The notes below the pieces were generated by a model. It had not been told where the DNA came from and made no database searches. It was given only the letters and a program-made list of their open reading frames with translations. DNA of 64,000 bases, from the NCBI GenBank assembly GCA_022266195.1, contig WHVY01000002.1, positions 7,269,001 through 7,333,000 of the forward strand, in the 5' to 3' direction. Source of the DNA: Tetranychus cinnabarinus. Taxonomy: Eukaryota > Arthropoda > Arachnida > Trombidiformes > Tetranychidae. Both the position numbers and the translations under genes were made by a program. The number at the start of each line of letters is the position of its first letter. The first letter of the stretch is position 1. Positions 24,201-39,200 of the stretch are shown piece by piece.

Positions 24201-27200
24201 TTGTAAATTGAAACTGACTCCCAAACTGTTAAACTGTTTAATATCAATTGATGCAGACTCAATGGCTTTTATGTTTGTAATTACTTTTCTGCTTCTTTTT
24301 GCCTCATCGATATCAACCGATTAAACTTTCAACTTTGTTGTGCTCAACCAAATTCCAGACTCATGTTCATTTCTCACTCTATATTAACATCTAAAGGGGA
24401 GAAAATATTTCACCAATCATCAAAGTATCTTCATCATTTTTATCATCAACAGAATCTTTGGGATCGTTCTTTAGAAGAAAATTGATTAAAATTCATATCA
24501 CGCCAGAGAAGTTCTTTTTCTTTTTCTTCATCATATCACTTTATCTATACAATTCAATAATAACTTCTGGATGAGTTTGAGATGGAAAGTAAAAGATGGT
24601 TGAAACAAGATGAAGAAACAGAAGGAAAGGAAAGAAGAGAAAAGGTAAAAATGTTTCAAGACTAGAGATTCATACACCTTTGTCTTTGAGGCAAAAACAA
24701 ATCATCTTATCTTCAATTTCCTCTCTTCATGTAACATGTTAAACTCATTTTCCTTTTCCATCTTTTCCAGCTCAATTCAGTGGAAAGAGCAAGTCGATCG
24801 TTGATCAGCAGAATGGGTCAAATCTGATGAATAAATAAAAGAGTTGAGAAGAAGAGAGAACAAGTTTCATTCATTTTTCAATTTCGACTTTCATTCAATT
24901 TTCGTGTTCATCTGTCAATTCTTGTGGTCAAATTATCTTCTATTCTGATATCTAGTTATTTTCCCTGGTTACATGATTAACCTTTTCGCTTCTCTAGTTT
25001 CCACAGAGAAATGAGAGGAAAAAAATTTTTCATTCCAATGAACCTTTTACTTGACCAAAAAGTGTTTCAATTTTGTTTATCAAAATTGTGGCCAAATTGT
25101 TGCCATACAATCGTGATGCTTCAACTAACACCAATTGCATCAACAGCATCAATCGAGTTTGTAAAGTGAGGAAAAGTTGTGCCAAAAGAAAGTCCAGAAA
25201 AGACAAATAATTGGAAACAGCAAATATTGCATTATCCTTGGGATGGAAAGCATTTCAAAACTGATATTGGGTGCAAGGTGAAGGTTGGAAAACACAAATA
25301 AATAGATTGAGGGTTAACAAGAAAGGTTAGAGTTTAAATAAATCCTTCAATCTTGTAATTGATTCAATATTCTGAATAATTTCCATTTTCTTCTTCTATT
25401 CATTTGCAAGATTCAATAAATTTAAGATGAATGAATAAGATCGAACTGCAGCTTTTATTGCAACTTTCATCAAACAATCAATGGAAAGGAAGAAAAGTTT
25501 TAAACAAAATTTTCAGTTTTGAACATGAGTTTAGTTTCAAATTACGGATTGTTTCCATTGATCGAGCAAAGTGGTCATAATATTTGACTGGTATGTGGAA
25601 GGGCTATTGTTAGAACTAGTTGGTCGACAATTGGAATCGGGTAAAGTCGATAACACGATTTTCTGGTATTTTTGACGATGCAAGATTCTTAAGGAATTGC
25701 ATTGGAAAGAGTTGAATGGCAAAGTAAAGAGTAATGTTAGTTTTTACGCTATGGATATGGATTATTGTTCATCTTTTTTCCAGCTTTTTTCCTCTTCTCC
25801 TCTTCACCTCATCTTGAGCTGTTCTTCTCATGGGATCTCATGATAATCTGCTTAAGATTGCTTACAAAACCACAGGTTTAAATTGTTGCCTCTATCATCA
25901 GCGCATCACTTGATATTATGCGAAGTGAGGAAAAGCCATTTTGTTGCCTCAACATTTCGTTTACTTTTTTCCTTCTCATCATTCCCAGCATAATCATCTT
26001 CATCTTTATCATGATAACACATTAAGCCTTTTCCTCCAACAGCAAAAGTTGAGCCAACAATTTCTTGAACATTTCCATTTAAACATTCAAATCAGTATGA
26101 AAAACTATGGAAAAAATGGTTCAAATTCTGCAGCAAAAAAGCTCACACTTTCATTTTCTTGCAGCAACTAGAAAAGTTTATTTAAAAGTTTTCATCGAAA
26201 TTCACATTTACTTTCAGATAAGTTAGAACTGAACATTATCATATTAACTTCTAGAAGGCGAAATCTGAGTTATTTCATCTTAAAATCGAAGTCAAACAGT
26301 TGGCAGTTGGTATAAAGATTTTCTTCTTGCTCTACTTCGGACTTTGTGATTGAATAATGAATAACTATCGAGCGAAGAGTTCAAGCAACAGCAAAAGAAG
26401 TTAGTCAAATTGGCAATCATTAAAGTAGCATTCAGTTCATCGAATAATTGCAGCAGAATTTGGAAACTTATGAACAAAAATGTACACCAAGTTACAATGC
26501 TATGCAGGAGTTTTAAGAATCTCATCAACTTATGTCCGAATGTTACAGTTTATTCAGACAATTGCGATTGTAGTGTTTGCAGTTCCCTCAATTTGACAAT
26601 GAAACTTGACGTTTCTTCATTACCATTTCATCCTTACAGCTTGAAATACTTTCCTCGATCAACAGACTCCAGAACAGTAAAAGAAATGGCGTGAGAAGCG
26701 ATTCAAGCTTTAGTTGAAATTTGCTTCAATCGCAAAAGCACAAAACAAACTTGACTGAAATTAGTGTCATTCAGTAAAACTTAAAGCACAATTTATGCTC
26801 CAAGTTATTTACTTATGCTAAGTTAATATTACAAAATTGCTTTCAATATTATATTTGCTTTACTTCAATAAACACTTTCCATTTGTATCTTCGAGTAACT
26901 GTGATTCATATTTAAATAATGTTTAATTTTTGATAGAAAACTAAATTAATTTCTTTAAGAAGCAAATCAATCTTCTTTGCAAATTGAGGAAACAATTGTA
27001 ACAATCAAGGAATAAAGTGCAAATTTGATTAAGAAAATGTTTGACGAAAACTCAAATGGAATCACAATGAACTAACAATACAATTAGCCTTCTGTAATTG
27101 CTGACCAAGTGGACTAAAGGATAAAAATTAAAGTTCCTTCAATGGCAAAGTTGAAGCCAATAACAATATAAAGCTATTTAGAGGTGATAAAAGGTCTTCA

Positions 27201-30200
27201 CTGGCAATAACGAAATGAAAGTAAACAATAAAATAAAGGTGTTGATGTTATATGAGATGACGATTATAATGATGATCGGTGTGATGATGATCAATGAAAA
27301 TGTTCAAAAGTTGAGCAGTTTAAGGAAAGAAGAAAAGATGAAATTGAATCTCTCAAAGGAAAAGCTTCTTGAATAGTCTTCATCATTTTCATCATGTATT
27401 TCAACTCTTTAAATCACTGATTGGTACTAATTCAATTCCCAAAACTCTCGTGATTCCATCTTTACTTTATCCTCCTTTTCATCATCTTTTTCTTTCTTCG
27501 TTTCGTCCAATCCTTTCAGTTTGTTTTTTTGTTTCAAAAAGGCAAGTCTTTCGATCTTCTTGGTGTCCATCTTTTATCTCTGCTTCTCATTCAATGAATG
27601 TTATCAACTTTATCAACTATACTTTATTTACTCAGAACTTTATCCAAACCTATAACCCTGTTTTCTAGGTAATCTTGGGCTTCTTTCCAAAAGAAGAAAC
27701 CAAATGTCAGAACTTTTTTTCTTCCTTTCACTTTTTCCTTTCTCTTCCTTGACTCAAAACATAAACTGAATACACAAAAAATTGACCTTTTCCCAAAACA
27801 ATTTATTATCTGATCATTGAAGCATAATCATTCCCATCAACAGCATCTTAATGAATCACTAATAACAATAAGAAAACCTGAAAACTTGAAGCTAAATCAA
27901 ATTCGACAATTAGAGAGTTTAATTGTTCCTTTCTTTGAATCAAGTCTAGTAGATCAGAATACTATTAAATTTGATTATTTTGTTTGATCTTATTTCGTTT
28001 TGAATTTGTCTTTTTCACAGATTCGATTCTGTAAATGAATTGAAAGTTTTTGCAAACTTTTATGCCTTTTCATAGCCAAAGCTCAATATTTAGAGCAAAC
28101 TTGTTTGAAAGAGTTACATCAAAAGTTACTTACAATTAACTTGGACGAAAATTCGTTTACTTCTCGAAGGTAAAACACCGTTAGAGGCAATACAAAGGTA
28201 AGCTCCCATATCATCTCGAGTCACTTGACTTATATTTAAATATTCACCTTCCACTTTGGATGCTGCAAATAAAAAGCAAAATGCATTAATCGGTATGAAA
28301 TGAAAACTTAATTTTCATAGAAAAAAGACATTTCAAAGTTTAGCGATCTTTTAAAATTCATAAAAATCTCAATAATTTCTGCTAAAACCATTGCACTTGA
28401 GCTCAAAACGAAATCGTCTTTCCTTTCAATGACTTTTCGCACGTTTTTTCATTTCGTTTCTGTTATAACACAGTCGTAAGTCTGGAGCCAAAACAATTCT
28501 GAATCTTTGCATTTGTTTTTTATTCATACAAATGATTGGACAAGTTGAATTAGTCAAGCATCGGAAAATGATTCAATTACAAGCTTCAAATAAAACTTTA
28601 AGGAATATTGAATTTTCAAAGCTTCTTCTCAACTTGACTAACTTTATTAGAAACGGAACTTTGCAGGAAAAAAAAGGAAAACAATTTTCCAGAGAAAAAA
28701 GCAAAAAGGTTTAACACCAATGGTAATGATAATTGTAATAATGTTAATTATAATGGCAATTATAAGATTAGGAAGGCATTTGAAGCAATTCTTGAAGAGG
28801 AAAGAAGAAAAAAATTGGGTAAAAATGAATTTTAATATGGTTTAAGGAATTATTTCATGATTACAATAACATTATTATCATTATCAATTAGAGTGAAGCT
28901 ATTTTCTTTGCCCTTGCAAGCTTGAACAGTGAAAACGATTCCCATGAAAAATTATGATGATTGTAATGAGAAAACAAAAGTAACAAAAATAATAAGATTT
29001 TGTCTGTTCAGTTTTTTCAATTGTAAATGGATGATGACTGTTAGAGATAAACATTGAGAGGCAAGAAAAATTGTCTTTGACAAAGTACTTGAAGCTAATT
29101 ATAATTAATTATCTCGAGCCAAATGTTTCATCTATTTTATCATCTTTTCTGACGCTCTTTTTGCACCTCAAAAACAGTTGTACTTTTCATGTTGAACAAA
29201 TTCATATTGAAATTTGAAAGAATGTTTAAGAAGAAGAGAAAATCTTTCAATCATTAATCTTTATTTCCAGTTTTCACTCCCAGTCTGATCAGTAACTCCA
29301 ACAGTCTGTTTGTCTGCATTATTTACACTGCTCTTGATTTGAGAAGAATTGTAACTTTGAGAATTTTTGAGATTCACTTTGTTCAGTCATGTATTTAAAG
29401 TTATCAGTTGGAAATGGAAATGAATTTTTCTGAAAAAATGGAAACTCGACTTACCACCGATGAATCCAGTGCTTAAGTTTTTGCCATCTTCACGTCTCCA
29501 TATTATCACTGGAGTTGGATAGCCGTTGGCTTTACAATGTAACGATAGTTTACTTCGTTCGTCCAAAACTGTATCTGAACTTGTTTCATTATCAACGATT
29601 GAAGGTGGAACTGTGATGAGTGAGAAAAGTGTCTTTTAATCAACTTTTAAACTAGATTAATGATTTTCAATTGTTTTGCCTTTTTCGAGCAAACAGAAAA
29701 CATTATTTTTCAAAAGTATTTCATCTTTAATGGTAATTAATAATGTTCAACTGTTGGATGCTTTTTCCATGTCTTGGTTAATAAACCATTTTCATGTAAA
29801 TATTTTATCTTCAAATCTGAATTGAAACAAAAGAATGGAAAAGGTTTACATTTTTATGGTTAATAAAATGTTGTACTTTAATTTGGCAGAGAGGAACGAG
29901 AAACAATGATGAGCATGAATGAGCAACAAAACAGACTTCAAGTTGCATATCAGTTCAATGTTATTGAATCAACTGAAATAATTGAGTAAACAAAAAAGAG
30001 TTCAAATTAATTTCAATGGATGACTTTGAATTCATTTATGCAATTTCATGATAGCAATCATCAACATTTGCAACAACGAACAGAGTTGAAAAGCTATTTG
30101 AAACTTCGCCAATGATGAAAGCCATTGAATGCATAGTTTTATATTTAAGACTTTACTCTGTCTTAGCCGACTTAGCTCATCTTTTGACACAAAAAAACTC

Positions 30201-33200
30201 ACAAACTTAGGATTTGAACAAAACTTTCAGGTATTTGAATGGTTTCGTCTTATAATAACATATCTCTTAACTCAACATTTAAAGCTATTGTTAAGTTTAT
30301 TGCAAGTTTTATTTTTTGCTTTACTTGAGAAATAGATCGACATGGAATCGTTGTTGAACGAAAAGGTTAAAGTCATTGAACTTAATTACAAATCAAATTT
30401 AATACTCAACAAATTATCTTAGTTGCCTGTTTGAATGGAGAGAAACGACATTTGAAAAATTCGTCCCATTAAAAGGTAATTGTCCGCAAAGGGAAACAAT
30501 AACACAGTAAATATCACAAACAAGTAAACTTATAACTCAGGTAAGAAGTGAAATTCACTCTTGATTAAATAACAAAGTTTCATTAATCATTTCAAAGGAA
30601 AAGAGGAAAAATTTTCCGTGTAAATGCAACCCAAAAGTTCTGTTGTGTATGAACGAGAAAAAAAAGAGTAAAAAGATGAAAAGTAAAAACAGAGAAAAAA
30701 AAGTTGAACGAGAAAAAGTTGGCAACATTTAGCTGATTGTTGACATTTTATATTATCATTTAACTGACAAATGAATGCTTCAAGTAACTTGTCAATCTTT
30801 TTAGTTTAAACATTGAATTGACTAACTTTTTTCACCAGCAAATCTTTAATCAATAACAAGTAATCTAGATTGTCAATTATATACATGGTTAATGATTTGG
30901 AACACCAACAAACAAGAGCCAAAAAGAAAACAAGAAAAACTCGAAAATTTCGTTTCGCCTCTTTCATCATACAAACTCAACTTTAAAAAGTTAAACATTT
31001 TACTGCTCTTCAACACACACAAAAACGCCTAAATCAAAAACATTTGTCTCGATCAATTGTTATTATCTTTTAATATCTAAATCTATATCATTTTTAATGT
31101 CAACCTTTTTACTAGCTTTATATCATTTCACTCTTCACTCCCAGTGATTCGCTATTAGTTTCAACTCAACAACTTGAATTGCTTTTTGCAAAATCACTCG
31201 GATATGGCTTTAAATCTTGTAAAAGCTTTCCTAAATGCTAAAACAATTGAACGATTGATTGATACAATTGACTGGTTATCACATTTCACTCCCAGCATAT
31301 CCAAGTGACTCACTCGACACAGTTTTCAGTTTCATCATTAACCCAAACTCAACATTTGAAACTTTGATTATCATTTGATTATTTATCACTGATTTTCATG
31401 ATAAACCAAGAAACTTGATTGTCATTAGAATCGATCCATTTTATTTTGCTATTTCCTCTCATCTCATTATCCTCCCAGTCAAGGGGATTTCGCTATTGAT
31501 AATGCTTCAACATAATAACTTTATAAGATTAAGTGAAGACTAAGAATTTGATTTTTTTCTTCTAAATACATGGTGATTTCAACTGATGCAGATGAATGTT
31601 CATTTGCTTAAAAAATTACGGTGAAGTTGCCTGGGAGTGAATGTTATTTGGAAAAAAGTTTTTTCTCTGATTTTCTGCTCATAAATTTGATTGAGCAAAC
31701 TATTGAGATGAAGTTATTCAGTAGCATGTTTATTGACCAAAATTGAGTTTTAGCGTGACTTGGAATATCATCTCGATTTGGGACTCTTTTTTTGACTCTT
31801 CCAGTTGCACTCCCTGCTACTTTCACCCAATGCTAATCTAATGATAATGATAAAGTATCTTAATAATATACTGGGAGTGTAACTGGGAGGGAAAATTAAA
31901 TTCTAGGAGTGCAAAAGTGCTTCTCCAAGTGATAATCAAGAGTCACAAGTTTGTCTCTAACCTAACCTGATCTAACCTATTCTATGACTTTTACAGTTGA
32001 ATTTGATAAAACAATTTCCTTCACGTTTCGACTTGTACAAAAGGCAAGTTACACCAAAAATAATTGCTTACTATTGGATAGATTAATCTTTATTATGATT
32101 TAAACTCGCGGGAATTGTAAACTTGAAAACAAATTTTTACTTTTTCTGATTCTGTGAATAAAAGTGGAATTAAAACGATTCTTGAAATGAATAAGATGAA
32201 CAGTAAATGAAGATGAAAGGTAAACATGTTAAGAGTCTTGATACACTTTTCAAGATCAACTTTCGATTCAATTACAATTCGCATCACATTTACTGCGACT
32301 ATTCATGTTGATGCAACAAGATTCATCATTTCAAGATAATCAGATGAAATTATCATCCAAATGAGAGTGAAAATATTAATGTGCAAAAAAAAGGGTCGAC
32401 TGTCATTGGAAAAGGATTTAAGTTTATTTATTCATTTGCAAAGTTGCATTTCAGGTTCGATCATTAAAGGTTAAATTGAGATTGAATTGATCAGATTGAT
32501 AATGATTCAAGTTAACGAAACTTTATTTCCCCATTCAGATGGAAACATGTTTTTTATAGCTTTAAATTGGTGGATTAGAGAAAATTTAAAGTCCTTTTTT
32601 TAACCCCAAAACACAAGAAAACTGAAAATAATGGAAAGATGAAAATTGTTCATTCTGAATAGAGTTTCCTTCAAGCTTGAATTTTCTTATCAATTTCATC
32701 ATAATCATCAGCTCTTTGAACCCCTTCATTTCACTCTTACTGATCGTCTTTAAACAGTTTCATCAATCTAATCAGCTGGTTCAATCTTGCTCATCACTCG
32801 ACTTTATATCCTTAAATATTTTCACTTCTTTTCAAGCTTCTCTTTATACAGAATTTTTTTTTCTGAATCTCTTTTCACCCATTTTTGTTCACTCCAAACA
32901 TTCAGCTTTCTCTTCCCTTGAAAACCATTTTAAAGATTGTTTGATACAAAATTCATGATACAACACAGGGCAACTTATCTGATTCATTAAAAAATTTCAT
33001 TCCTGTTAATTGGCTAGGAAAGTGAGGGAAACGCAAATAGCAGGAGATGGAAAAAGCAATTCATGTTCAACTTTCAATGATTATACAGATGGATAAGTTT
33101 ACAGATTTAATTGATTTACAGTCTTTCATTGATCAGCAAAAAGTTGCGGTAAAAGTTCAGTCAGATTTGTTCTCATATAATCGCATGTTTAACCAGTCAA

Positions 33201-36200
33201 CTTGAAGAGTGAAAATTAACTTTCAAATGAAAAGATGAAACACAAAAATCGACTCAAAGTTTAACAAAACCATGAACCAAGAGATTCACACAAGAAACGT
33301 TCACCTCTTTGCTTTAGTCAACCGAGTTGAATGCAACTCCAAGTCAAGTCCAAGACTTAAGTAAGACCAAGAAAATTTTCATCGATATTTGACTCGACTG
33401 TAAGAAAAGCAATTTAACGATCAAAAGTGTTGTCAAAGTCGAACATCCTTTTTCATGGAAAAATGTTGGAATGGATGTTAATTAATCTAATTAAAACATT
33501 GCTTTTGTTATGCAAATAATAACGTGATAATAAATCACGGATTCAAGTGGCTCAACAAAGGTGATAACAATAACATCAACATGATAAAGACACTTAATTT
33601 AAATTGCTGGAAACATTATCAATAAACTGGGAACATTTTGCCCTCAAGAAAAGTCAAACCATTCCAAGTAATTTTGAGTAACTTTTTCCTCTCATTAACA
33701 GAATGCAAAAATATTATTCAATATTCAATGAAGGCAACTATTGAAATTGATTACAGAAATGGAAGCGAAAGTTAATGATGAACAATTTACAATTAAAAGG
33801 TTTACTTGTTCAACTATGTTTAACCTGACTGATTAATAATCAAATACGGATTGAGGAGCAGAGGAACAAAAAGTAACAATTTGTGAGCTTAAAAAAAGGT
33901 TCAAGTTTGCCTTTGAAATAAAAAACGTAGATTTAATGATTAAACCAAGTGAAAAATAAACAAGTTAACGGGCATAAAAGTGCTCAACCGAGCATCAAAT
34001 TGCCTCAAGAATCAGTTAATTCACTTTCATTTTGTTGAACATCTTTTCAGAGAAGGAAAAACTATTCTATTCTCTTCTTCTTCTTTTTTTCATTTTCACC
34101 ATCTTTTTCATCTTCCATCAGTGCTTTTCCACTTGATATGCTGGTTGAATCGTAGATGCTAACTGTGCGCTTCCTCTTCATCTCAACCTTGTTTGCCTTT
34201 TTTCCCTTCTCTTAGCTTCATATTAATATTTTTGCCAATATTCAGAGTGAACGAACAGAAATATTATTACTATTGTTCAATTCTTGTTTTTCCTCACGAA
34301 CATTTTTACTATTTGTTTTTTGAGTTTCCACTCTTAAAGGGGAATCAATCTTTTACCAATATGAATCAGTTTTGTAGTTTTTTTATTTACTCAATTGAAT
34401 AAAACAAACCTCAAACCAAGTGTTGTTTTTTGTTGTTTTTTTGCAAATGTTTCACTCCATTCAATTTTGTATCGTCAATGAAATAACAGTTTCAACTGAG
34501 CTTCATGAAGACAAGCCATCAATGTCAATCATACTTGTTATTCAACTGCATCAAGTTGAGAAATGAACAGCTTCGACGGTTAGTTGAATCTTATGTTCAA
34601 ACTTGTCAACTTTTAAAATCAGAGATGCAATCGAACTGAATCTTCAAAATCGAAAAAAACGAAAATCTTTAGACTTCGCACTGATCTCCAGATCATTTAT
34701 GCAAAGCTCGATAAACTTAAGATGCATATTAAAAACTCGCAAATTTTGTCAAGAAGAGAAGCTAAAGATCTATGGAAATCATTCCAAGGATTGACCTTTG
34801 ATCGTCAAAATATTTCTTCAATCAAGATCGCTCTTCCAAATGGTCTTGAAAACAGTTCGAAGGCAAGTTGAACGCTTGTTTATAACATTTTGTGTTTTCT
34901 CTCATTTAGAGTTCGTTTCATGCAAAGTACAAAAAATGGATTGAAAATTTATGAGTGACATTACGAGAAACTTTTGTTGTTTCTTGAAAATGTTGAACAT
35001 TATTTTACCATTCAAAGATTGCTTTTGAAAAGATTTGAAAAGAAAATCAATTTTTTGGAGAAAAAAGAATTTGAAAACTTACCTAAAATATCTAAATATG
35101 CTTTTCTACTAATCATTGGCTCTGAATTGACTTCGCACATGTAAGTTCCTCTATCGTTTTCTGTAACATTTTTTATGTGCAAAGACCAAAGTTTATTGAT
35201 ATCATTGGTTACACGTAATCTATTATCTTTAACAATGATGGACGTTTCCAGTGTGAGCAAAGTAACTTCAGGATCAGCGCGAAGCCAAGCAACCTGGAAA
35301 AGATGAACATTTGATTGATTAGAGATTTTAATTTTTCTTAACATTTGACAATTTCATTGAAAGCGAGCAACATGAGTGAACCCATCAATTACTGTTCAAC
35401 TTTACTAAATTTACACCAAACAACCATAAAATAGAAATGAAAATTGAAAATTATTCCATTGCGCTATTGATCTTGCTGATCAATAATGGATTGAATTAAT
35501 CAAATTGTACCTTTACCTTTCATGATTCTCAGTCCCAGTTGAGTTTTAAATGTTGATATAAAATTGATACGCAAGTTAAATATTCAATCATGAAAGGAAA
35601 GTGAAAGAGGAAAGAAAAGGAAAAAATGGAAACAAGTTTATTCCGACAATTGGTTGATTAGTTTTACATGAAAAGGAAGAGTTGAAATTCAACTGACCAT
35701 GAGAAAGGTAAGGTTTGATAATAGATTAACGGTCAATGAATAATCAATGAAATGATAAACTGAAAGAGTATGTACAGTTGATGTAGTTTGGTTAACATTA
35801 TTTGATTATCTTGTAACATGAAATGAAAGAAGAAGAAAAAAACGAAATTCGGTCAAAGGTATTTTCTTCTTCTTCTTCTTCCTTTTCTCTGTTCTTCTCA
35901 TCACGATAATCATCTCACCTTACCTTTTGAATAAAACACATTAGACAATGAACATAAAAAACAAGGTAAGTTACACACTAAATGATTGTTTAATCTTTCC
36001 TCTTCTTCATCTTCTTTCTCTTCGCATTTTCATCCTCAGTTAACTTTATCATCTTCTTTGTTACTCTTTTTTCCTTCTATCAATCATTTGGTCATTTTAT
36101 GCTATTAAATTGACTTGCCTTTAATCGTCAATCACTCAATGTCAATTGTAAATCGTAACTGTTAAACAGCTTTATCAAAGTGTTTACTTTGGTCACAGAT

Positions 36201-39200
36201 TTTGCTACAATTTCAATCTCAATCGAGACCTTTTCATGTTTTTTCCGGTTTCTTTTTTTCGATTTAAAAGTAAATTTTGTTTTGTCCGTTTATCTTTATA
36301 TTGTCCCATGTAAATATTTGCAGACTTTAACATTCATCAAGTAATATGCTTCAATGTAGTGTGAAAGTTAATAGCTTATAAGTTGGGACGAAAACTTCAT
36401 TTTGAAGGCTTCAAAAATACGAATATACAAATTGGCATGAGATGAGGAAGAAAGCAGTCGGATATTGGCTAGTAATTGAATGTTTAATAATTGCTCGAAA
36501 ACAATAATTTGAAAATCGATGCCCCTCAACTATCAAAAGGTCAAAATGAAGACATTTAATTTAATTTAACTATCAAAAATTTTAGTTGATGCAGTGTTTC
36601 GAGTTGGCGAAAATATTATAGTTGCAGTATTATTTTTCACAGCCTCTTATCATTGTGTATTTTTTGACTTTTACGTTTATGCACGAACACACGAATACAA
36701 ACGACCGACAAGGATAAAAAACACCCAGTAGATTCGCCATGCATTATTTCTCTGGCTTGATTTATGGTCAGTTTTCGGGAGAAAATGTATTGTTTAATTG
36801 TCGGAGCGTAGCAAAGCGAAGCGAAGATTTTAACTCAGCTTAGCCATTTTGAAAATCGTCTTTTTGATTCCTGTCAGCGGCCCTATCGCCTATACTTCAA
36901 TCAATTTTGTGCAGATGTGCTGAAAAGACTTCCGAAGCCATCAGAGGTCATTTTTCGGGAATTCGCCCTTTGACCTTGAGAGGTCATATGAAGGGCATTT
37001 ATGAATTTTTGATGCCTTTTCATCATATTTACAAAAGGTCATCCTAATTATACATATATTTAAACTTATAGCGTTGGCAACGGGCAAATACTGAAAAACT
37101 CATATTAAATGTGCTTTAAACAAACCATATTGGATGATTTAGGTAATTTTTTACATAAGAGGATCATATTTGAAACTACATACTATTCAGCTATCTTTAC
37201 CGATGTTAAACGGTATATCTTGGCCTGTGAACTGTGAATTTTACTTTAAACTAAATTCAACGGTGACAATCGCAATTGTTTTTGTAGGTATAGACAATAT
37301 TTTGGAGATCCGATCATGTGTTTTCGCCCGGTCTCACCTACTTTCAATTCATTCTGTTTTACACACCGATGTACAAAGAGCTAAAAGCGATTTTTTGGAT
37401 CGCGTTTCCTTTAAATGAGTATGAGCTAATTTTTTATTCAAGCGGTTTTGTTGTGCAATCGATTAGTTTCCAAACATGGTGTAGAATACAAAAAAATAAA
37501 TTTTATTAGCGATTTTCTGGGCTTCTGCACTATTAGAGACATTCGCGCTATAAATTCTTCTTTTGGAAATCCAAAAGCAGCTAGAGAGTTAGCGCGACAC
37601 CGTTGTTGAAAAAATATATCAATGCCAAAATCTCTAAAAATTACATTTCTTAGCTGAGTTCTTGGGATGAATGCATCATTATTCGCCCCCGTCCTGAAAA
37701 AGGTAAATTCCAAATTTATCCTCAATTTGCGCAACTCAGCGTATGTAAAAATTGTTACTTGCCTATCCAAAAAGGATCCATTATTAAAATAATGACAATA
37801 CTGCCGCGTACATTCAATATCAGAAGTTCACTCTCAAGGTCATTAAAGGTCATTCCGTTATTTCACTTATAACTGACGTTTGGGTGGTCAAATTCTGAGA
37901 GTAAAAATTTTTGAGATCGGTTAGTGTTAGAGAAGAGACACCGAATTATTTTAAAAAATTCAACGGTATGGAGACGCTCATATCCTTTGCCAAGCATGAG
38001 CTATTTACATCTTTTGAACTAACCGATCTGAAAAACTTTTTCTCGGAAAATTACTCGAAGGTCAATTAGAGGTAGAGTAAGGGATTGATCGTGCGTGACC
38101 ATGCGTGACCTTGAGTTTTCGACCTCATAGCTATAAAACCTTCTGAAGATCATGGTTAAAGTCTGAGGTCTGTATCATCAACCACTCGTGGTTCATGCAC
38201 GCAAACAGGCGTAAAATGAAAAATTGATGTTTAATGTATTACAATGCGTACTCTTGATGCCGTAATGGTCTTAATTCGTACTTTTTTGGAAACTTGAAAT
38301 CTTGTGAAACTAAAAAAGTTTTGAAATAAACTTTGTTCGATGAAAAATTTTGAGAATAAAGTTGAACATAAGATAATTGGTAGGTTCTTGATGATGGAAC
38401 AAAATTACTACAAAAGCATTAATTGTCTTAATGGTTTCATCGAGAAATTATTAGAAGCGTTGAAATAAAAGGCAAAAAAGGAGTATTGAACTTACCCTGT
38501 GATTCCCAAGATTTTCAACATTGCACGTTAAGGTAGCTTCTTTACCAATAGGTATTGTTATATTTTCAACTGATCCTATAAACTTTGGATGATGTTTAGT
38601 CCCATGAATACCTGTTAATAATGAGGATATTAATAAAATTATATTATTAAATACACAGACGAGAAAAGGTAACAGAAAAAAAGTATTAGAAAAAAAATAG
38701 AACCAGTTACATGGAAGAAATAAGAAAATGAAGAAACGAAGAAAAAAATCCCAATGAACCCATAATTAGTTTTTTTCTGATACCTATTGAATTAATCATG
38801 AAACTGGATGTTTCTAATTATCGCAACCAAATGAATATGCGACTTGATTCTCATCTTTTATTGAAAACTTCAATGTAAGTCATGATCGACAAAGACAGCA
38901 TTTCATAAAAACTTCCAGCCATACACAGAACTTTTCCTCGAAAATTTCATTACAGACCAAAGTTGAAGCGAATTTAAATCCAACAAATTTTGAGTTTTTT
39001 CAAACTTTAAAGCTCGAATGAAACTCCGATTTATCATTCAAATCAGTTAATCTAGTGAAGCTTTTTCAAATTTGTTTCATTTAATCTGTTCAATGTTTCA
39101 TTTTCAACATTTTACAGCTGAATAATATCGTCACTTTTAATAACATTTGACTAATCTGTGACAATCTGAGGACTTCAATAGTTTTATTAATTAACATGAT

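Larger units (their letters stand above)
17055..28133. other. Large Ig gene intron 5 (about 11 kb)
   Basis: It holds the ACTCCCAG array at 21500-21780, a CTCF-like GACGCCCTCTAAG site at 19035-19050, a diverged copy of the AGGTCA-type repeat at 19458-19510, and an unexplained minus-strand frame at 25537-25722. The rest is AT-rich with GAT/ATG and GAAA low-complexity runs. Confidence 0.6.
35294..38495. other. Ig gene intron 2 with an insertion-like island
   Basis: The first 1.3 kb is ordinary AT-rich intron. From about 36.66 to 38.23 kb the composition changes, GGTCA motifs and inverted repeats appear, and a 110-codon minus-strand frame is open. See the mobile-element entry. Confidence 0.6.

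Noticed and set aside
26410..26694. 94-codon plus-strand frame with CDCSVC
   Set aside because: It lacks an ATG at its start, splice borders and a recognisable family, and it lies inside an intron.
27369..27668. 99-codon plus-strand frame rich in Phe, His and Ser
   Set aside because: The composition matches polypyrimidine DNA and there is no domain.
32093..32287. Signal-peptide-like frame as an alternative Ig first exon
   Set aside because: No donor in a fitting phase was seen, and it lies downstream of the Ig1 exons, so it would omit Ig1.
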